Shown in pieces: positions 30,271-42,558 of a stretch of DNA of 64,000 bases. The notes below the pieces were generated by a model, which was not told where the DNA came from, made no database searches, and saw only the letters and a list, made by a program, of their open reading frames with translations. Position numbers and translations under genes: made by a program. Source of the stretch: Roseateles violae (GTDB lineage: Bacteria; Pseudomonadota; Gammaproteobacteria; Burkholderiales; Burkholderiaceae_C); assembly GCF_030410485.1 (NCBI RefSeq), contig NZ_JAUHHC010000004.1, forward strand, positions 508,128-572,127, given 5' to 3'. The first letter of the stretch is position 1. Each line of letters starts with the position of its first letter.

Positions 30271-30688
30271 TCCTGCTCTCCTAGCGCCCGCTCCAGCGCG
30301 GCGCGCAAATCATCGGGAAAGGGCTGGGCCGCATGCGTGTCCAGCGAGGTGCAGACCAGCACCTGCTCGAAGGCCACGCGCAGGCCGTCCTCGCACTCGA
30401 AGGCGATCGCCAGGCCCAGCGATGTGCGGCCCAGCTTCTCGATGCGGATGCGCTGGCTCAGCCAGTCGCCCATGCGGCTGATGCGCCTGAAATCGGCCGC
30501 CAGCCGCACGCTGGGCATGCCGGTGCGGCGCGCGCCCAGCAGCTGCGCATAGTCGATGCCCAGGCCGTCGGTGAACCAGTCCTCGACCAGCGCATTGAGC
30601 ATCTCGAAGTAGCGCGGGTAGAAGACGATGCCCGCCGGGTCGCAATGGCCGAAGCGCACCAGCTCGCGGCGCTCGAAGGCGGTGTTCT

Positions 30689-30692
<4 letters not shown>
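30267..30692 (-). CDS. 4-hydroxybenzoyl-CoA-type thioesterase
   Basis: A 141-residue hot-dog thioesterase. The family motif HCDPAGIVFYPRYFEM near residue 16 carries the catalytic Asp of the 4-hydroxybenzoyl-CoA thioesterase type. The start at 30692 overlaps the livF stop (ATGA). It probably hydrolyses an aromatic or ring-derived CoA thioester, either to rescue dead-end 2-aminobenzoyl-CoA or as a pathway step. A similar thioesterase accompanies known 2-aminobenzoate clusters. Confidence 0.85.
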
Positions 30693-32167
<1,475 letters not shown>

Positions 32168-32175
<8 letters not shown>

Positions 32176-33112
32176 GACGGGCCCTCTTTCTGATCAGGCC
32201 ACCCAGGCCCTGCGGCGCGAACAACACGACGGCCAAGAGCAGCAGGCCCAGCGCCATCTGCCAGTGCAGGGTGTAGCCGGACAGCAGTTCCTCCAGCAGC
32301 AGCAAGACGGCCGCGCCGAGCGCACCGCCATAGAGCCCGCCGGCCCCGCCGATGATGACCATGATCATCAGCTGGCCCGATTGCGACCAGTGCAGCATAT
32401 GCGGCGTGACCAGGCCGTTCAGGTTTGCCAGCAGGGCGCCGGCCAGGCCGGCCAGCGCGCCGGCGACGACGAAGGCCTGCCACTGGATCGCGAAGACCGA
32501 GGCGCCGACGGCGCCCATGCGCTGCTCGTTCTCCTTCGTGCCCTGCAGCAGGCGGCCGAAGGGCGAATTGACCAGGCGCTGCAGGAACAGCATCGCCGCT
32601 GCCGTCAGCGCCAGCACCAGCCAGTAGAACTGCGCATCGTCCTTCAGCACCCGGGTCGGCAGCGGCAGCCCGTCCTCGCCGCCATAGGCCTTCAGCGACA
32701 CGACCAGGTAATAGAACATCTGGGCGAAGGCCAGGGTGATCATGATGAAGTAGACGCCGCGCGTGCGCAGGCTGACCGCCCCGATCAGCGCCGCCGCAAG
32801 ACCCGACACCGCCATGGCGGCCGGCCAGGCGACCCAGGCCGAGGCGATGCCGGCGTCCATCAGGATGCCGACCGTGTAGGCGCCCAGGCCGACGAAGGCC
32901 GCATGGCCGAAGCTGACCAGGCCGCCGAAGCCGAGGATCAGGTTCAGGCTGCTGGCGGCGATCGCGAAGATCAGCACCCGGCTCAGCACGCCGACATAGA
33001 ACTCCATGCCGAAGGCGCTCAGGAGCGGCGGCATGGCGGCCAGCAGCGCCAGCAGCGGAATCGCCCAGCGGCCGAGGCCCTTGTGATGAAGAAGGCTTGT
33101 TCTCCTCATCAT
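32168..33112 (-). CDS. livM: Branched-chain amino acid-type ABC transporter permease (LivM-like)
   Basis: A 314-residue polytopic permease. The start MMRRTSLLHHKGLGRW at 33112 shares a base with the livH stop (TGATG). The LivM signature SSLNLILGFGGLVSFGHAAFVGLGAY is present across residues ~55-80. The C-terminal part has the conserved IGGAGGLYGGALGA. About eight to nine membrane segments are expected. Confidence 0.9.
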
Positions 33113-34032
33113 CAGCCTCGCGCGGGGAACAGGCCCTGCGGCTTCCAGAACAGCACGGCCGCCATCAGCAGGTAGATCAGGATGGACGCCAGCGCCGGGC
33201 CCAGGTTCGAGGCCACCTCGGCAGAGGCGAGTTGGCGCAGCAGCGCGGGCAGCAGGGTGCGGCTGCAGGTATCGACCAGGCCCACCAGCAGCGAGCCGAC
33301 CAGGGCGCCGCGGATCGAGCCGATGCCGCCGATGACGATGACGACGAAGGCCAGGATCAGGATGCTCTCGCCCATGCCCACCTGCACCGCCAGCAGCGGC
33401 CCCAGCAGCGAGCCGGCCAAGGCGCACAGCGCCGCACCGAAGCCGAAGACCGCCGTGAACAGCCAGCCGATATTGACGCCCATCGCGGTCGCCATCGCGC
33501 GGTTCGAGGCGCCGGCGCGCACCCACATGCCCCAGCGCGTCTTCGTTACCAGCACATAAAGCAGCGCCGCCACCAGCAGGCCGACGACGATGATCAAGAG
33601 CCGGTAGGCCGGGTACAGCAGGCCCGGCAGCAGTTCGACCGGGCCGGACAGGGCGGCCGGCGTGTTCAGCATCACCGGCTGCTCGCCCCAGATCATGCGC
33701 ACGCCCTCGTTGCAGATCAGGATCAGCGCGAAGGTCGCCAGCACCTGGGACAGGTGGTCGCGCGCATAAAGCCGGCGCAGCAGCCCCACTTCCAGCAGCA
33801 TGCCGAAGGCGGCGGTGCCGAGCAGGGCCGCCAGCACCGCCAGGCCGAAGGAGCCGCTGGCCTGCAGCGCGGCGGCCATCAGGTAGGCGCCGACCATGTA
33901 CAGCGAGCCGTGGGCCAGATTGATCATGTCCATGATGCCGAACACCAGGGTCAGCCCGGCGGCCAGCAGAAACAGCATCAGGCCGAACTGCAGGCCGTTC
34001 AGGGCCTGCTCGGTGACGAGAATCCAGTCCAT
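33112..34032 (-). CDS. livH: Branched-chain amino acid-type ABC transporter permease (LivH-like)
   Basis: A 306-residue permease beginning MDWILVTEQALNGLQFGLML. The LivH block LVFGIMDMINLAHGSLYMVGAY and the later VIGGIGSIRGALVGSLLVGL are present. It partners LivM. It follows the binding-protein gene by about 113 bases that contain a hairpin repeat, a common place for processing or partial termination between an abundant binding protein and its permeases. Confidence 0.9.
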   Translation of the reverse strand: MDWILVTEQALNGLQFGLMLFLLAAGLTLVFGIMDMINLAHGSLYMVGAYLMAAALQASGSFGLAVLAALLGTAAFGMLLEVGLLRRLYARDHLSQVLATFALILICNEGVRMIWGEQPVMLNTPAALSGPVELLPGLLYPAYRLLIIVVGLLVAALLYVLVTKTRWGMWVRAGASNRAMATAMGVNIGWLFTAVFGFGAALCALAGSLLGPLLAVQVGMGESILILAFVVIVIGGIGSIRGALVGSLLVGLVDTCSRTLLPALLRQLASAEVASNLGPALASILIYLLMAAVLFWKPQGLFPARG

Positions 34033-34105
34033 TTCAGCGATTCACGACGGCCTGCATTGACTGAGCGGCACCCGTGGAACTGGCTCTGCCAGGCCACCGG
34101 GTGCG

Positions 34106-34133
34106 CCCCCTTGAGGGGGAGACGCGAAGCGTC
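34106..34133. repeat. Tandem hairpin repeat between binding protein and permease genes
   Basis: Two adjacent stems: CCCCC-TTGA-GGGGG (34106-34119) and GACGC-GAA-GCGTC (34121-34133), then TACGGGGGTGGG. This resembles GC-rich intergenic repeats common in Burkholderiales genomes; copy number cannot be judged here. It may stabilise the upstream transcript or reduce downstream expression. Confidence 0.6.
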
Positions 34134-34145
34134 TACGGGGGTGGG

Positions 34146-35318
34146 TCATTTCATCTTGCACGAGGCCGCATAGGCGTCCGCGTGGTTGGTGAAGATCTTG
34201 CCCAAGGTCTTGTTGGTCACCCGGCCCTGGCCGTCCTTGGTAATCACGCGCAGGTAGTAGTCCTGCACCGGGTACTGGTTGTTGTTGAACTTGAAGGGGC
34301 CTCGCACCGAGGCGAACTTGGCCGCCTTCAGCGCCTTCAGCACCGCCTCCTTGTTCTCGACCTTGCCCTTCACCTCGCGCACCGCCGCGTCGATCAGCAG
34401 CGCCGCGTCATAGCCCTGCGAGGCATACAGCGAGGGCAGGCGGCCGTATTCCTTCTGGAAGTCGGCGACGAAGCGCTTGTTGGCGGCGTTGTCCAGGTCA
34501 TGCGCCCATTGCGAGCTGTTGAACATGCCCAGCATCGGCTCGCCGACCGCGCGGATCACGTCCTCGTCGGCCGAGAAGCCCGGGCCGAACAGGGTGATGT
34601 CCTTGGACAGGCCGGCGCCGACGAACTGCTTGATGAAGTTGATGCCCATGCCGCCGGGCAGGAAGATGTACATCGCGTCCGGCTTGGCCGCGCGCGCCTG
34701 CGCCAGCTCGGCCGAGTAGTCCAGCTGGCCCAGCTTGGTGTAGATCTCGTCGGCGACCGCGCCCTTGTAGAAGCGCTTGAAGCCGGTGATCGCGTCCTTG
34801 CCGGCGGGATAGTTCGGCGCCAGCACGACGACCTTCTTGAAGCCCTTGTCGGTGACCGTCTTGCCGACCGCCTCGTGCAGGTTGTCGTTCTGCCAGGCGA
34901 TGTTGAAGAAGTACGGATTGCACTGCTCGCCGGCGTACTGCGAGGGGCCGGCATTGGCACTGATGTAAGGCGTCTGGCTCTCGAACACGCTGGGGCCGAC
35001 GGCCAGCATCACGTTCGAGAACACGATGCCGGTCATGAAGTCGACCTTGTCGCGCTTGAGCAGGCGCTCGGCACTCTGCTTGGCGACATCGGGGTTCTGC
35101 TGGTCGTCGGCGGTGACCACCTCGGCAGCCAGGCCGCCGAACTTGCCGCCTTGGTGCTTGAGGGCCAGATTGAAGCCGTCGCGGATGTCGACGCCGAGGC
35201 CGGCGCCCGGGCCGGACAGGGTGCTCAGCATGCCGATCTTGATCTTGTCGGCGGCAAAGGCCGGCTGGGCCAGGGCGATCAGGACTGCGGCGCTCAGAAC
35301 AGTGTTCTTCATCATCAT
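34146..35318 (-). CDS. Periplasmic binding protein of Liv-type ABC transporter (aromatic acid-like ligand)
   Basis: A 390-residue type I periplasmic binding protein. I start at the first of three consecutive ATGs (35318) because GGAGG lies eight bases upstream. The signal peptide ends QPAFA-ADK (~residue 23). The mature protein opens IKIGMLSTLSGPGAGLGVDIRDGF and contains VVTADDQQNPDVAKQSAERLL. Members next to aromatic-acid CoA clusters are thought to bind benzoate-like acids. It follows the ligase gene by about 21 bases and precedes livHMGF. Confidence 0.9.
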   Translation of the reverse strand: MMMKNTVLSAAVLIALAQPAFAADKIKIGMLSTLSGPGAGLGVDIRDGFNLALKHQGGKFGGLAAEVVTADDQQNPDVAKQSAERLLKRDKVDFMTGIVFSNVMLAVGPSVFESQTPYISANAGPSQYAGEQCNPYFFNIAWQNDNLHEAVGKTVTDKGFKKVVVLAPNYPAGKDAITGFKRFYKGAVADEIYTKLGQLDYSAELAQARAAKPDAMYIFLPGGMGINFIKQFVGAGLSKDITLFGPGFSADEDVIRAVGEPMLGMFNSSQWAHDLDNAANKRFVADFQKEYGRLPSLYASQGYDAALLIDAAVREVKGKVENKEAVLKALKAAKFASVRGPFKFNNNQYPVQDYYLRVITKDGQGRVTNKTLGKIFTNHADAYAASCKMK

Positions 35319-35339
35319 CGTGTCCACCTCCAAATGGAT

Positions 35340-36962
35340 TCAGGTTTCTTGACGCAAACGAAAGCGTTGCAGCTTGCCCGTCTCGGTGCGCGGCAGGCTC
35401 GCGCGGAACTCTATCGCACGGGGGTACTTGTACGGCGCGATCGTCGCCTTGACGAAGTCCTGCAAGGTCTTGACCGTCTCGGCGCCCGCCCCATGGCCCT
35501 CGCGCAGCACGACGAAGGCCTTGACGATCTGGCCGCGCTCCTCGTCGGGTACCCCGACCACACCACATTCAGCTACCGCTGGATGCGCGAGCAGCGCCGA
35601 CTCGACCTCGGGTCCGGCGATGTTGTAGCCGCCGGAGATGATCATGTCGTCGGTGCGCGCGTGGTAGACGAAGTAGCCGTCCGCGTCGACCAGATAGGCG
35701 TCGCCGGTCAGGTTCCAGCCGTTCAGGACATAGTTGCGCTGGCGCTCGTCGGCCAGATAGCGGCAGCCGGTCGGACCCTTGACGGCCAGCCGGCCGACCT
35801 GGCCCGGCGGCAAGACCCGGCCCTCCTCGTCGAGCACGCAGGCGCGGTAGCCCGGCACCGGGCGGCCGGTGGCGCCGGGCCGGGCACTCGCCTCGTCGTG
35901 CGAGATGAAGATGTGCAGCATCTCGGTCGCGCCGATGCCGTCGATCATCTCGATACCGGTCACGTCCTTCCACAGCTTGCGCGTCGCCGCCGGCAGCGCC
36001 TCGCCGGCGCTGACGCATTTGCGCAGGCTGGAGATGTCATGGTTCTTGACCAGCGGCGCCATCGCGCGGTAGGAGGTCGGCGCGGTGAAGCAGACGGTGG
36101 CGCGGTACTCGGCGATCGCTGGCAGCAAGGCCTCCGGCGCTGCCTTCTCCAACAGCACCGTCGACGCGCCGACGCTCATCGGGAACAGCAGCAGGCCGCC
36201 CAGGCCGAAGGTGAAGGCCAGCGGCGGGCTGCCGATGAAGACATCGTCGGCCGTCGCGCGCAGGCAATGCACCGGCCAGCAGCGCAGAACAGCGATCACG
36301 TCGCGGTGGTTGTGCATCGTGCCCTTGGGCTGGCCGGTCGTGCCGGAGGTGAAGGCGATGATGCAGCAGTCCTCGGCGGCGGTGTCGACATTGTCGAAAT
36401 GCGCGCGCTTGGTCCTCGCTCGCGCCTCCAGGCCCTCGGCCGCCTCGCTGCGGTAGAGCACCGTAGTCTTCAGGCTGGGGCATTGCGCCTGGGCCAGCGC
36501 CAGCTCCTCGGCCAGCGCGGCGTCGCACAGCGCATGGCTGACCTCGGCCTTGTCGATCACCTGCTTCAGTTCCTTGGCGCGCAGCAGCGGCATCGTCGCC
36601 ACCGCGATCGCGCCGACCTTCATGATGGCGAACCAGCAGGCCGCCAGCTGCGGCGTGTTGGCGCCGCGCAGCAACACGCGGTTCCCGGGCACGACGCCCA
36701 TGTCCTCGACCAGCACCTGGGCGATGCGATTGGCTTCGGCCCGCAACTGGGCGTAGGTCCAGCGCAGGCCTGCGCCCTGGATGCACGGTCGATCGCCCTG
36801 CCCGCTCTCGACCCAGCGGTCCAGCAGATCGTGGGAACAATTCAGCCGCTCCGGAAACAGCAGCTCCGGCAAGTCGAAGATCAACTCAGGCCATTGCTCG
36901 CGCGGCGGCAGATGGTCGTTGGCGAAGCTGTCGACATGGGCACTGCTGCTGGATGGACTCAT
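35340..36962 (-). CDS. abmG: 2-aminobenzoate-CoA ligase
   Basis: A 540-residue ANL-superfamily acyl-CoA synthetase. It has the P-loop [63 protein letters not shown] and the C-terminal catalytic Lys in [11 protein letters not shown]. The overall pattern is that of benzoate/2-aminobenzoate-CoA ligases. Linkage to the 2-aminobenzoyl-CoA oxygenase and to kynureninase makes anthranilate the likely substrate: ATP + CoA + anthranilate to 2-aminobenzoyl-CoA. The start at 36962 overlaps the acyl-CoA dehydrogenase stop (ATGA). Confidence 0.88.
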   Translation of the reverse strand: MSPSSSSAHVDSFANDHLPPREQWPELIFDLPELLFPERLNCSHDLLDRWVESGQGDRPCIQGAGLRWTYAQLRAEANRIAQVLVEDMGVVPGNRVLLRGANTPQLAACWFAIMKVGAIAVATMPLLRAKELKQVIDKAEVSHALCDAALAEELALAQAQCPSLKTTVLYRSEAAEGLEARARTKRAHFDNVDTAAEDCCIIAFTSGTTGQPKGTMHNHRDVIAVLRCWPVHCLRATADDVFIGSPPLAFTFGLGGLLLFPMSVGASTVLLEKAAPEALLPAIAEYRATVCFTAPTSYRAMAPLVKNHDISSLRKCVSAGEALPAATRKLWKDVTGIEMIDGIGATEMLHIFISHDEASARPGATGRPVPGYRACVLDEEGRVLPPGQVGRLAVKGPTGCRYLADERQRNYVLNGWNLTGDAYLVDADGYFVYHARTDDMIISGGYNIAGPEVESALLAHPAVAECGVVGVPDEERGQIVKAFVVLREGHGAGAETVKTLQDFVKATIAPYKYPRAIEFRASLPRTETGKLQRFRLRQET

Positions 36963-38098
36963 TTGAGAAGATCCCGACCGATAATCAGTTGCTGAACCTC
37001 GCTGGCGCCCTCGTAGATGCGCAGCGCGCGGATCTCGCGGTACAGCGATTCGACGATTTCGCCGCTCCTCACACCGCGGCCGCCATGCAGCTGCACGGCC
37101 GCGTCGATGACCTGCTGCGCGCCCTCCGTCGCCATCAGCTTGGCCATCGCCGCCTCGCGCGTGACGCCGCGGCCCTGGTCGCGCTGCCAGGCGGCGCGGT
37201 AGACCAAGAGCGCCGAGCTGTCGACCGTGCAGGCCATATCGGCCAGCTTGGCCTGGGAAAGCGGCAGCTCGGCAAGGGTCGCGCCGAACATCCTGCGGCT
37301 CTTGGCCTGCTTCAGGCCCTCTTCGAGCGCGCGGCGGGCGAAGCCCAAGGCTGCGGCGGCGACCGAGGTGCGGAACACGTCCAGCGTGCGCATCGCCACC
37401 TTGAAGCCCTCGCCGGGCGCGCCGATCATCTGGCTCTTGGGCACGCGGCAGTTGCTGAAGCGCAGCCGGGCCAAGGGATGCGGCGCGATCACATCGATGC
37501 GCTCGGCGATCTCGAAGCCGGGCAGTCCGGCATCGACGATGAAGGCGCTGATGCCGCGCGAGCCAGGCGCTTCTCCCGTGCGAGCGAACAGCACATAGAA
37601 GTCCGCGATGCCACCGTTGGAAATCCAAGTTTTCTCGCCATTCAGCAGATAGCCGTCACCGTCCTCGGTGGCGCTGCACTGCATCGCCGCCACGTCCGAG
37701 CCGGCCTCGGGCTCCGACAGCGCGAAGGCCGCCAGCGCCTCGCCGCGTGCCACGCGCGGCAGATAGCGCTCGCGCTGCGCCGGCGTGCCCATCAGCGAAA
37801 TCGCGCCGGAGCCGAGACCCTGCATCGCAAAGGCGAAATCGGCCAGGCCGTTGTAGCGCGCCAGCGTCTCGCGCAGGATGCAGATCGCGCGGGTGTCGAT
37901 GCTGTCGCCCTCGCCGCCGGCGATCGCATGGCGCAGCCAGCCGGCCGCGCCGAGCGCCCTGACCAGGGCCTTGCACTCGGCATCGATATCGTCGCCGTGG
38001 CCCTGTGCCAGATGCTCGGCACACCAGGCATCCAGGCTCGCCGCCAGTTCGCGATGCCGGTCTTCGAAGAACGGCCATTCAAGGTGCGTGCCGTGCAT
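36959..38098 (-). CDS. Acyl-CoA dehydrogenase of the 2-aminobenzoyl-CoA pathway
   Basis: A 379-residue FAD acyl-CoA dehydrogenase: [48 protein letters not shown], and catalytic Glu in [19 protein letters not shown]. It should oxidise a ring-derived or ring-opened acyl-CoA during the beta-oxidation-like part of the pathway. It sits one base after the enoyl-CoA hydratase stop and overlaps the ligase start. Confidence 0.85.
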   Translation of the reverse strand: MHGTHLEWPFFEDRHRELAASLDAWCAEHLAQGHGDDIDAECKALVRALGAAGWLRHAIAGGEGDSIDTRAICILRETLARYNGLADFAFAMQGLGSGAISLMGTPAQRERYLPRVARGEALAAFALSEPEAGSDVAAMQCSATEDGDGYLLNGEKTWISNGGIADFYVLFARTGEAPGSRGISAFIVDAGLPGFEIAERIDVIAPHPLARLRFSNCRVPKSQMIGAPGEGFKVAMRTLDVFRTSVAAAALGFARRALEEGLKQAKSRRMFGATLAELPLSQAKLADMACTVDSSALLVYRAAWQRDQGRGVTREAAMAKLMATEGAQQVIDAAVQLHGGRGVRSGEIVESLYREIRALRIYEGASEVQQLIIGRDLLK

Positions 38099-38099
38099 C

Positions 38100-38939
38100 T
38101 CAGTCTCCCTTGAACTCGGGTCGCTGCTTCGCCACGAAGGCGTGGTAGGCCCGATGGAAGTCCTGCGTCATCATGCAGATCGCCTGGGCCTGGGCCTCGG
38201 CCTCGATCGCCTCGTCCACGCCCATATTCCATTCCTGGTGCAGCATCTTCTTGGTCATCGCGTGGCCGAAGCCGGGGCCGGTGGCGATCTCGCTGGCCCA
38301 GCCGACGCTGGCCTCCAGCAAGGCCTCGGGTTCGGCCAGTCGGTTGAAGAAGCCCCAGGCCAGGCCCTCATCGCCGCCGAGACTGCGGCCGCTGTAGAGC
38401 AGATCGGAGGCGCGGCCCTGGCCGACGATGCGCGGCAGGATGGCGCAGGCACCCATATCGCAGCCGGCGAGTCCCACGCGGGTGAACAGGAAGGCCGTCT
38501 TCGAGCGCGCGGTGCCGACGCGCAGGTCCGAGGCCATCGCGATGATGGCGCCGGCGCCGGCGCAGACGCCGTCGATCGCCGCGATCACCGGCTGGGGGCA
38601 GGCCCGCATGGCCTTGACCAGGTCGCCGGTCATGCGGGTGAAGGCCAGCAGGTCCGGCATGCTCATCTGGGTGAGCGGGCCGATGATCTCGTGCACGTCG
38701 CCGCCGGAGCAGAAATTGCCGCCCGCGCCCTGCACGACGATGGCACGCACCTCCTCCACATAGCTGAGCCGGCGGAACAGATCGCGCAGCTCGGCATAGG
38801 ACTCGAAGGTCAAGGGGTTCTTGCGCTCGGGCCGGTTCAGCGTGATCAGGCCCACGGCGCCGCGCTGCTCCCAGCTGAAATGCGTGGCCTGGTAGCCGGC
38901 CAGGCTTTGGCGGTTGCCCGCCTCCAGATGCTTGTCCAT
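38100..38939 (-). CDS. Enoyl-CoA hydratase/isomerase-family protein
   Basis: A 279-residue crotonase-fold protein. Oxyanion-hole segments are [13 protein letters not shown] and [20 protein letters not shown]. The catalytic segment reads [22 protein letters not shown], so the common Glu164 of enoyl-CoA hydratases is replaced by Asp or lies elsewhere, which fits an isomerase or ring hydrolase as well as a hydratase. The start at 38939 ([17 protein letters not shown]) overlaps the MarR stop by one base and has GAGAAG upstream. Co-translated with the pathway genes. Confidence 0.82.
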   Translation of the reverse strand: MDKHLEAGNRQSLAGYQATHFSWEQRGAVGLITLNRPERKNPLTFESYAELRDLFRRLSYVEEVRAIVVQGAGGNFCSGGDVHEIIGPLTQMSMPDLLAFTRMTGDLVKAMRACPQPVIAAIDGVCAGAGAIIAMASDLRVGTARSKTAFLFTRVGLAGCDMGACAILPRIVGQGRASDLLYSGRSLGGDEGLAWGFFNRLAEPEALLEASVGWASEIATGPGFGHAMTKKMLHQEWNMGVDEAIEAEAQAQAICMMTQDFHRAYHAFVAKQRPEFKGD

Positions 38940-39412
38940 CAGCTTCTCGTCCTTTGGTGATTCTTCAGCACGGCCAGCAAGTCGTAGACCTGGGCCTTCT
39001 GCTCGGCGCTCCAGCCGGCCAGCAGCTCGATCACCCATTGCTCGTGGGTGACCGCCATCTTCTTGAACTGGCGCTTGCCGGCCGCCGTCAGCTTGACGGT
39101 GAAGGAGCGGCGGTCGCTCGGATGCGCCTCGCGCACGACCAGGCCCTCCGCCTCCAACTGGTCGGTGATGCCAGTGACATTGCCGCCGGTGACCATCAGG
39201 CGTTGCGAAAGCTCCCGCATCGTCAAGCCCTCGGGCGTGCGCTCCAACTGCGCCAGCAGGTCGAAGCGCGGCAAGGTCGTGTCGAATTCCTGGCGCAGGC
39301 GGCTGCGGATCTGCGTCTCGACCCGCGTCGTGCAGGCCAGCAGGCGCAGCCAGAGCTTGACCGCCTGGTGGTGGTCGTCGACCACGCGCGATTCCAGGTC
39401 CACATCGCTCAT
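38939..39412 (-). CDS. MarR-family regulator of the anthranilate operon
   Basis: A 157-residue winged-helix regulator. The recognition region is [22 protein letters not shown] and the wing is [16 protein letters not shown]. MarR proteins usually bind an aromatic acid or its CoA thioester and release DNA. It is encoded inside the operon, overlapping its neighbours by a few bases, so it would autoregulate. The palindrome over the -35 box upstream of the oxygenase gene (42539-42559) is its probable site. Confidence 0.85.
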   Translation of the reverse strand: MSDVDLESRVVDDHHQAVKLWLRLLACTTRVETQIRSRLRQEFDTTLPRFDLLAQLERTPEGLTMRELSQRLMVTGGNVTGITDQLEAEGLVVREAHPSDRRSFTVKLTAAGKRQFKKMAVTHEQWVIELLAGWSAEQKAQVYDLLAVLKNHQRTRS

Positions 39413-40173
39413 CGTTGTGTCTCCCCGCCGCAGACGGCGATCGCCTGGCCGTTGACGGCCGCGCTGCCGCGCTGCACCAGCCAGAGCACGCTGTTTGCCA
39501 CCTCCTGCGGCTGCACCAGCCGGCCCTGCGGATTGGCGGCGGCGAACTGGCCCAAAGCCTCTTCGGCGCTGCGGCCGGTCTTGGCGACCAGGGTCTCGAT
39601 CGAGCGCTCGATGATCTCGGTCTCGGTATAGCCGGGGCAGACCGCGTTGACGGTGACGCCCTTCTTCGCCAGCTCCAGCGCCATCGCGCGGGTCAGGCCC
39701 AGCACCCCATGCTTGGCCGCGCAATAGGCAGCCACATAGGCATAACCGGTCAGCGCCGCCGTGCTGGCGACATTGACGATGCGGCCGAAGCCGCGCTGGG
39801 CCATGCCGGCGGCCACCTCGCGCGAGCAAAGAAAAGTGCCGGTCAGATTGACCTGCAGCATGCGCTGCCAGAGCGCCAGCGAGGTCTTGCCCAGCGGCGC
39901 CGTCTCGACCTGGCCGGCGTTGTTGACCAGGATGTCGACCGCTCCGATCGCCGCGAAGGCACTTTGCACGCTGGCCTCGTCGCCGACGTCGCAGGCCTGG
40001 ATACTCGCGGCATCACCGAGCCGCCGCTGCTGCGCCTGCAGCCGCTCCAGGCTGCGGCCCATCAGCGTGACGTGGGCGCCATCGGCAATCAGCGCCTCGG
40101 CAATCGCCGCGCCGATGCCGCTGCCGCCGCCGGTGACGACCGCATGCAGGCCGCTCAGCTTCGACCCGCTCAT
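39409..40173 (-). CDS. Short-chain dehydrogenase (3-hydroxyacyl-CoA dehydrogenase-like)
   Basis: A 254-residue classical [11 protein letters not shown] cofactor motif, NNAG, catalytic Ser in NVASTAAL, and Tyr/Lys in YCAAK. The start [16 protein letters not shown] at 40173 overlaps the oxygenase stop (ATGA). It likely oxidises a 3-hydroxyacyl-CoA or cyclic alcohol formed after ring reduction. It is the second gene of the operon, directly after the oxygenase/reductase. Confidence 0.85.
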   Translation of the reverse strand: MSGSKLSGLHAVVTGGGSGIGAAIAEALIADGAHVTLMGRSLERLQAQQRRLGDAASIQACDVGDEASVQSAFAAIGAVDILVNNAGQVETAPLGKTSLALWQRMLQVNLTGTFLCSREVAAGMAQRGFGRIVNVASTAALTGYAYVAAYCAAKHGVLGLTRAMALELAKKGVTVNAVCPGYTETEIIERSIETLVAKTGRSAEEALGQFAAANPQGRLVQPQEVANSVLWLVQRGSAAVNGQAIAVCGGETQR

Positions 40174-42503
40174 ACGCCCAGCGCCTTGTTCGCCTGCTCG
40201 GCCGCCGCAACATTGCCGGCGCGCTGGCGCTCGAACTCGCGCTCGAGCTGGCTCTTGCCCGACAGGTACTGCCTTGGCCATTCGAGGCCCTGCGGACCGG
40301 CATAACCGATGCGCGCGGCCTCGCTCAAGGTCCAGGCCGGGTTGGCCAGATGCGGGCGGGCGATCGCGCAGAGATCGGCGCGGCCGGCGGCGATGATGCT
40401 ATTGACATGGTCGGCCTCGGAGATCGCGCCGACGGCAATCGTCGCGATGCCGACGCGGTTGCGGATCGACTCCGAGAACGGCGTCTGCCACATGCGGCCG
40501 TAGACCGGCTTCTGCGCCTTGCTGACCTGGCCCGAGGACACGTCGATCAGGTCGGCACCGGCGGCCTTGAAGGCAGCGGCGATCTCGACCGCGTCTTCCG
40601 GCGTGGTGCCGCCAGCCACCCAGTCGTGTGCCGAGATCCGCACCGACAGCGGCCGCTCGGCCGGCCAGGCGGCGCGCATCGCGCGGAAGATTTCGAGCGG
40701 GTAACGCAGCCGGTTCTCCAGCGAACCACCGTACTCGTCCTCGCGCCGGTTCGTCAGCGGCGAGATGAAGCTGGAGAGCAGATAGCCGTGCGCGCAGTGC
40801 AGCTCCAGCCAGTCGAAGCCGGCCTCGGCCGCGCGCCGCGTCGCGGCGACGAAATCGTCCCGCACGCGGTCCATGTCCGCACGATCCATGGGCTTGGGCG
40901 TCTGGCTGACGCCGTCCAGATAGGGCTGGGCCGAGGCGGCCAGCAGCGGCCAGTTGCCGGCCGCCAGCGGCTGGTCTTCACCGCCGCCGTCCCAGGGCAC
41001 GCGGGTCGAGCCCTTGGGCCCGGCATGGCCCAGCTGCAGCGCGATCTTGGCGCTGCTGTTTGCGTGGACGAAGTCGACGATGCGGGTCCATCCCTGCTGC
41101 TGCGCCTCGTTCCACAGCCCCGGGCAGCCGGGCGTGATGCGTGCATCGGGCGAGGGGCAAGTCATCTCGGCAAACACCAGACCGGCGCCGCCCAGCGCCC
41201 GTGCGCCCAGATGCGCGAGGTGATAGTCGGCCGGCAGGCCGTCCGCGCAGCTGTACTGCGCCATCGGCGAGACCACGACCCGGTTTTTTAACGTCACACC
41301 GCGCAGCTTGAACGGCGTGAACATCGGCGGCACGGCCTTGTCGCCACCGGCCAGCCATTGCTCGAAGGCCTCGACATAGGCGCGGTCGCGCAGGCGCAGG
41401 TTCTCGTGCGAGATCCGCTGCGAGCGGGTCAGGAGCGAATAGGCGAACTGCTCGGGCGCCAGGCGGGCGTGGCGCTCGACGTTCTCGAACCATTCGGTCG
41501 AGTTGCGCGCGGCGTTCTGGATGCGCAGCACATCGATGGCACGCGTCGCCTGGTAGCGCTGTAGCGCGCCATCCAGGTCGCCGGGCATGGCCGCGATGTC
41601 CTGCGCCAGCGCGATCGCGTCCTCCAGCGCCAGCTTGGTGCCGGAGCCGATCGAGAAATGCGCGGTATGCGCCGCATCGCCCATCAGCACGACCGGGATG
41701 CCGCGCTCGTTGCGGTGCACCCAGTTCTTGCAGACCACGCGCGGGAAGCGGATCCATTGCGCCGAGCCGCGCAGATGCGCGGCGTTGGACACCAGCTTGT
41801 GACCGTCCAGCACCTTGGCGAAGAGCTTTTCGCAGAAGGCGATGCCCTCCTCCTTGCTCATCTGCTCGAGGCCGGCGGCCTGCCAGACCGCCTCGGGCGT
41901 CTCGACGATGAAGGTCGAGGTCTGCTCGTCGAAGCGGTAGGCATGGGCCTGGAACCAGCCCCATTCGGTTTGCTGGAAATCGAAGGTGAAGGCCTCGAAC
42001 AGCTTGGACGTGCCCAGCCAGACGAAGCGGCAGTTCCGCAGGTCGATGTCCGGCTGGTATGTGGCCTGGTATTTGCCGCGCAGCCGGCTGTTCAGGCCAT
42101 CGGCGGCGATGATCAGATCGGCGGCTATGTCGGCGTCATCCTCGACATTGCACTCGTAGCGCAGCCGGACGCCCAGTTCGGCGCAGCGCGCCTGCAGGAT
42201 GTTCAAGAGCTTCATCCGGCCGATGCCGCAGAAGCCATGGCCGCCCGAGCGCAGCGTGCGTCCATTGATGTGGACCTCAATGTCGTCCCAGTGCTTGAAG
42301 GCGTCGAGGATCTCCTCGGCCGTCTGCGGGTCGGCCTCCCGCAGCGCGGACAGCGTCTGGTCGGAAAAGACCACGCCCCAGCCGAAGGTATCGCCGGGCC
42401 GGTTGCGCTCCAGTACCGAGACCTCGTGCGCCGGGTTCTGCTTCTTCATTAGAAGGGCGAAATACAGGCCCGCCGGGCCGCCGCCGATACAGCTGATACG
42501 CAT
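40170..42503 (-). CDS. abmA: 2-aminobenzoyl-CoA monooxygenase/reductase
   Basis: A 777-residue two-domain flavoprotein. Residues ~1-390 form a PHBH-like FAD monooxygenase ([35 protein letters not shown]). Residues ~395-765 form an Old-Yellow-Enzyme-type FMN reductase ([60 protein letters not shown]). This architecture is known for 2-aminobenzoyl-CoA monooxygenase/reductase of Azoarcus evansii and for salicylyl-CoA 5-hydroxylases. With the ligase and kynBUA adjacent, the former fits best: it hydroxylates and reduces the ring to 2-amino-5-oxocyclohex-1-ene-1-carboxyl-CoA. It is the first gene of the operon; the start at 42503 has GGAG ten bases upstream. Confidence 0.92.
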   Translation of the reverse strand: MRISCIGGGPAGLYFALLMKKQNPAHEVSVLERNRPGDTFGWGVVFSDQTLSALREADPQTAEEILDAFKHWDDIEVHINGRTLRSGGHGFCGIGRMKLLNILQARCAELGVRLRYECNVEDDADIAADLIIAADGLNSRLRGKYQATYQPDIDLRNCRFVWLGTSKLFEAFTFDFQQTEWGWFQAHAYRFDEQTSTFIVETPEAVWQAAGLEQMSKEEGIAFCEKLFAKVLDGHKLVSNAAHLRGSAQWIRFPRVVCKNWVHRNERGIPVVLMGDAAHTAHFSIGSGTKLALEDAIALAQDIAAMPGDLDGALQRYQATRAIDVLRIQNAARNSTEWFENVERHARLAPEQFAYSLLTRSQRISHENLRLRDRAYVEAFEQWLAGGDKAVPPMFTPFKLRGVTLKNRVVVSPMAQYSCADGLPADYHLAHLGARALGGAGLVFAEMTCPSPDARITPGCPGLWNEAQQQGWTRIVDFVHANSSAKIALQLGHAGPKGSTRVPWDGGGEDQPLAAGNWPLLAASAQPYLDGVSQTPKPMDRADMDRVRDDFVAATRRAAEAGFDWLELHCAHGYLLSSFISPLTNRREDEYGGSLENRLRYPLEIFRAMRAAWPAERPLSVRISAHDWVAGGTTPEDAVEIAAAFKAAGADLIDVSSGQVSKAQKPVYGRMWQTPFSESIRNRVGIATIAVGAISEADHVNSIIAAGRADLCAIARPHLANPAWTLSEAARIGYAGPQGLEWPRQYLSGKSQLEREFERQRAGNVAAAEQANKALGV

Positions 42504-42529
42504 GCTCGTTCACTCCGCGTTTGCAGCCA

Positions 42530-42558
42530 ACTTTAGGCATTGATATTTTAGATGTCAA
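42530..42558 (-). promoter_or_regulatory. Putative promoter of the anthranilate operon
   Basis: On the minus strand a perfect -35 TTGACA (42553-42558) is followed by a 17-base spacer and -10 TAAAGT (42530-42535; 4 of 6). The ATG of abmA is 27 bases beyond. It is the best-matching sigma70-type promoter noticed in the window. Confidence 0.65.

Noticed and set aside
40170-42503. Salicylyl-CoA 5-hydroxylase for the two-domain flavoprotein
   Set aside because: Same architecture, but the linked kynureninase and aminobenzoate-type ligase favour 2-aminobenzoyl-CoA. Kept as an alternative only.
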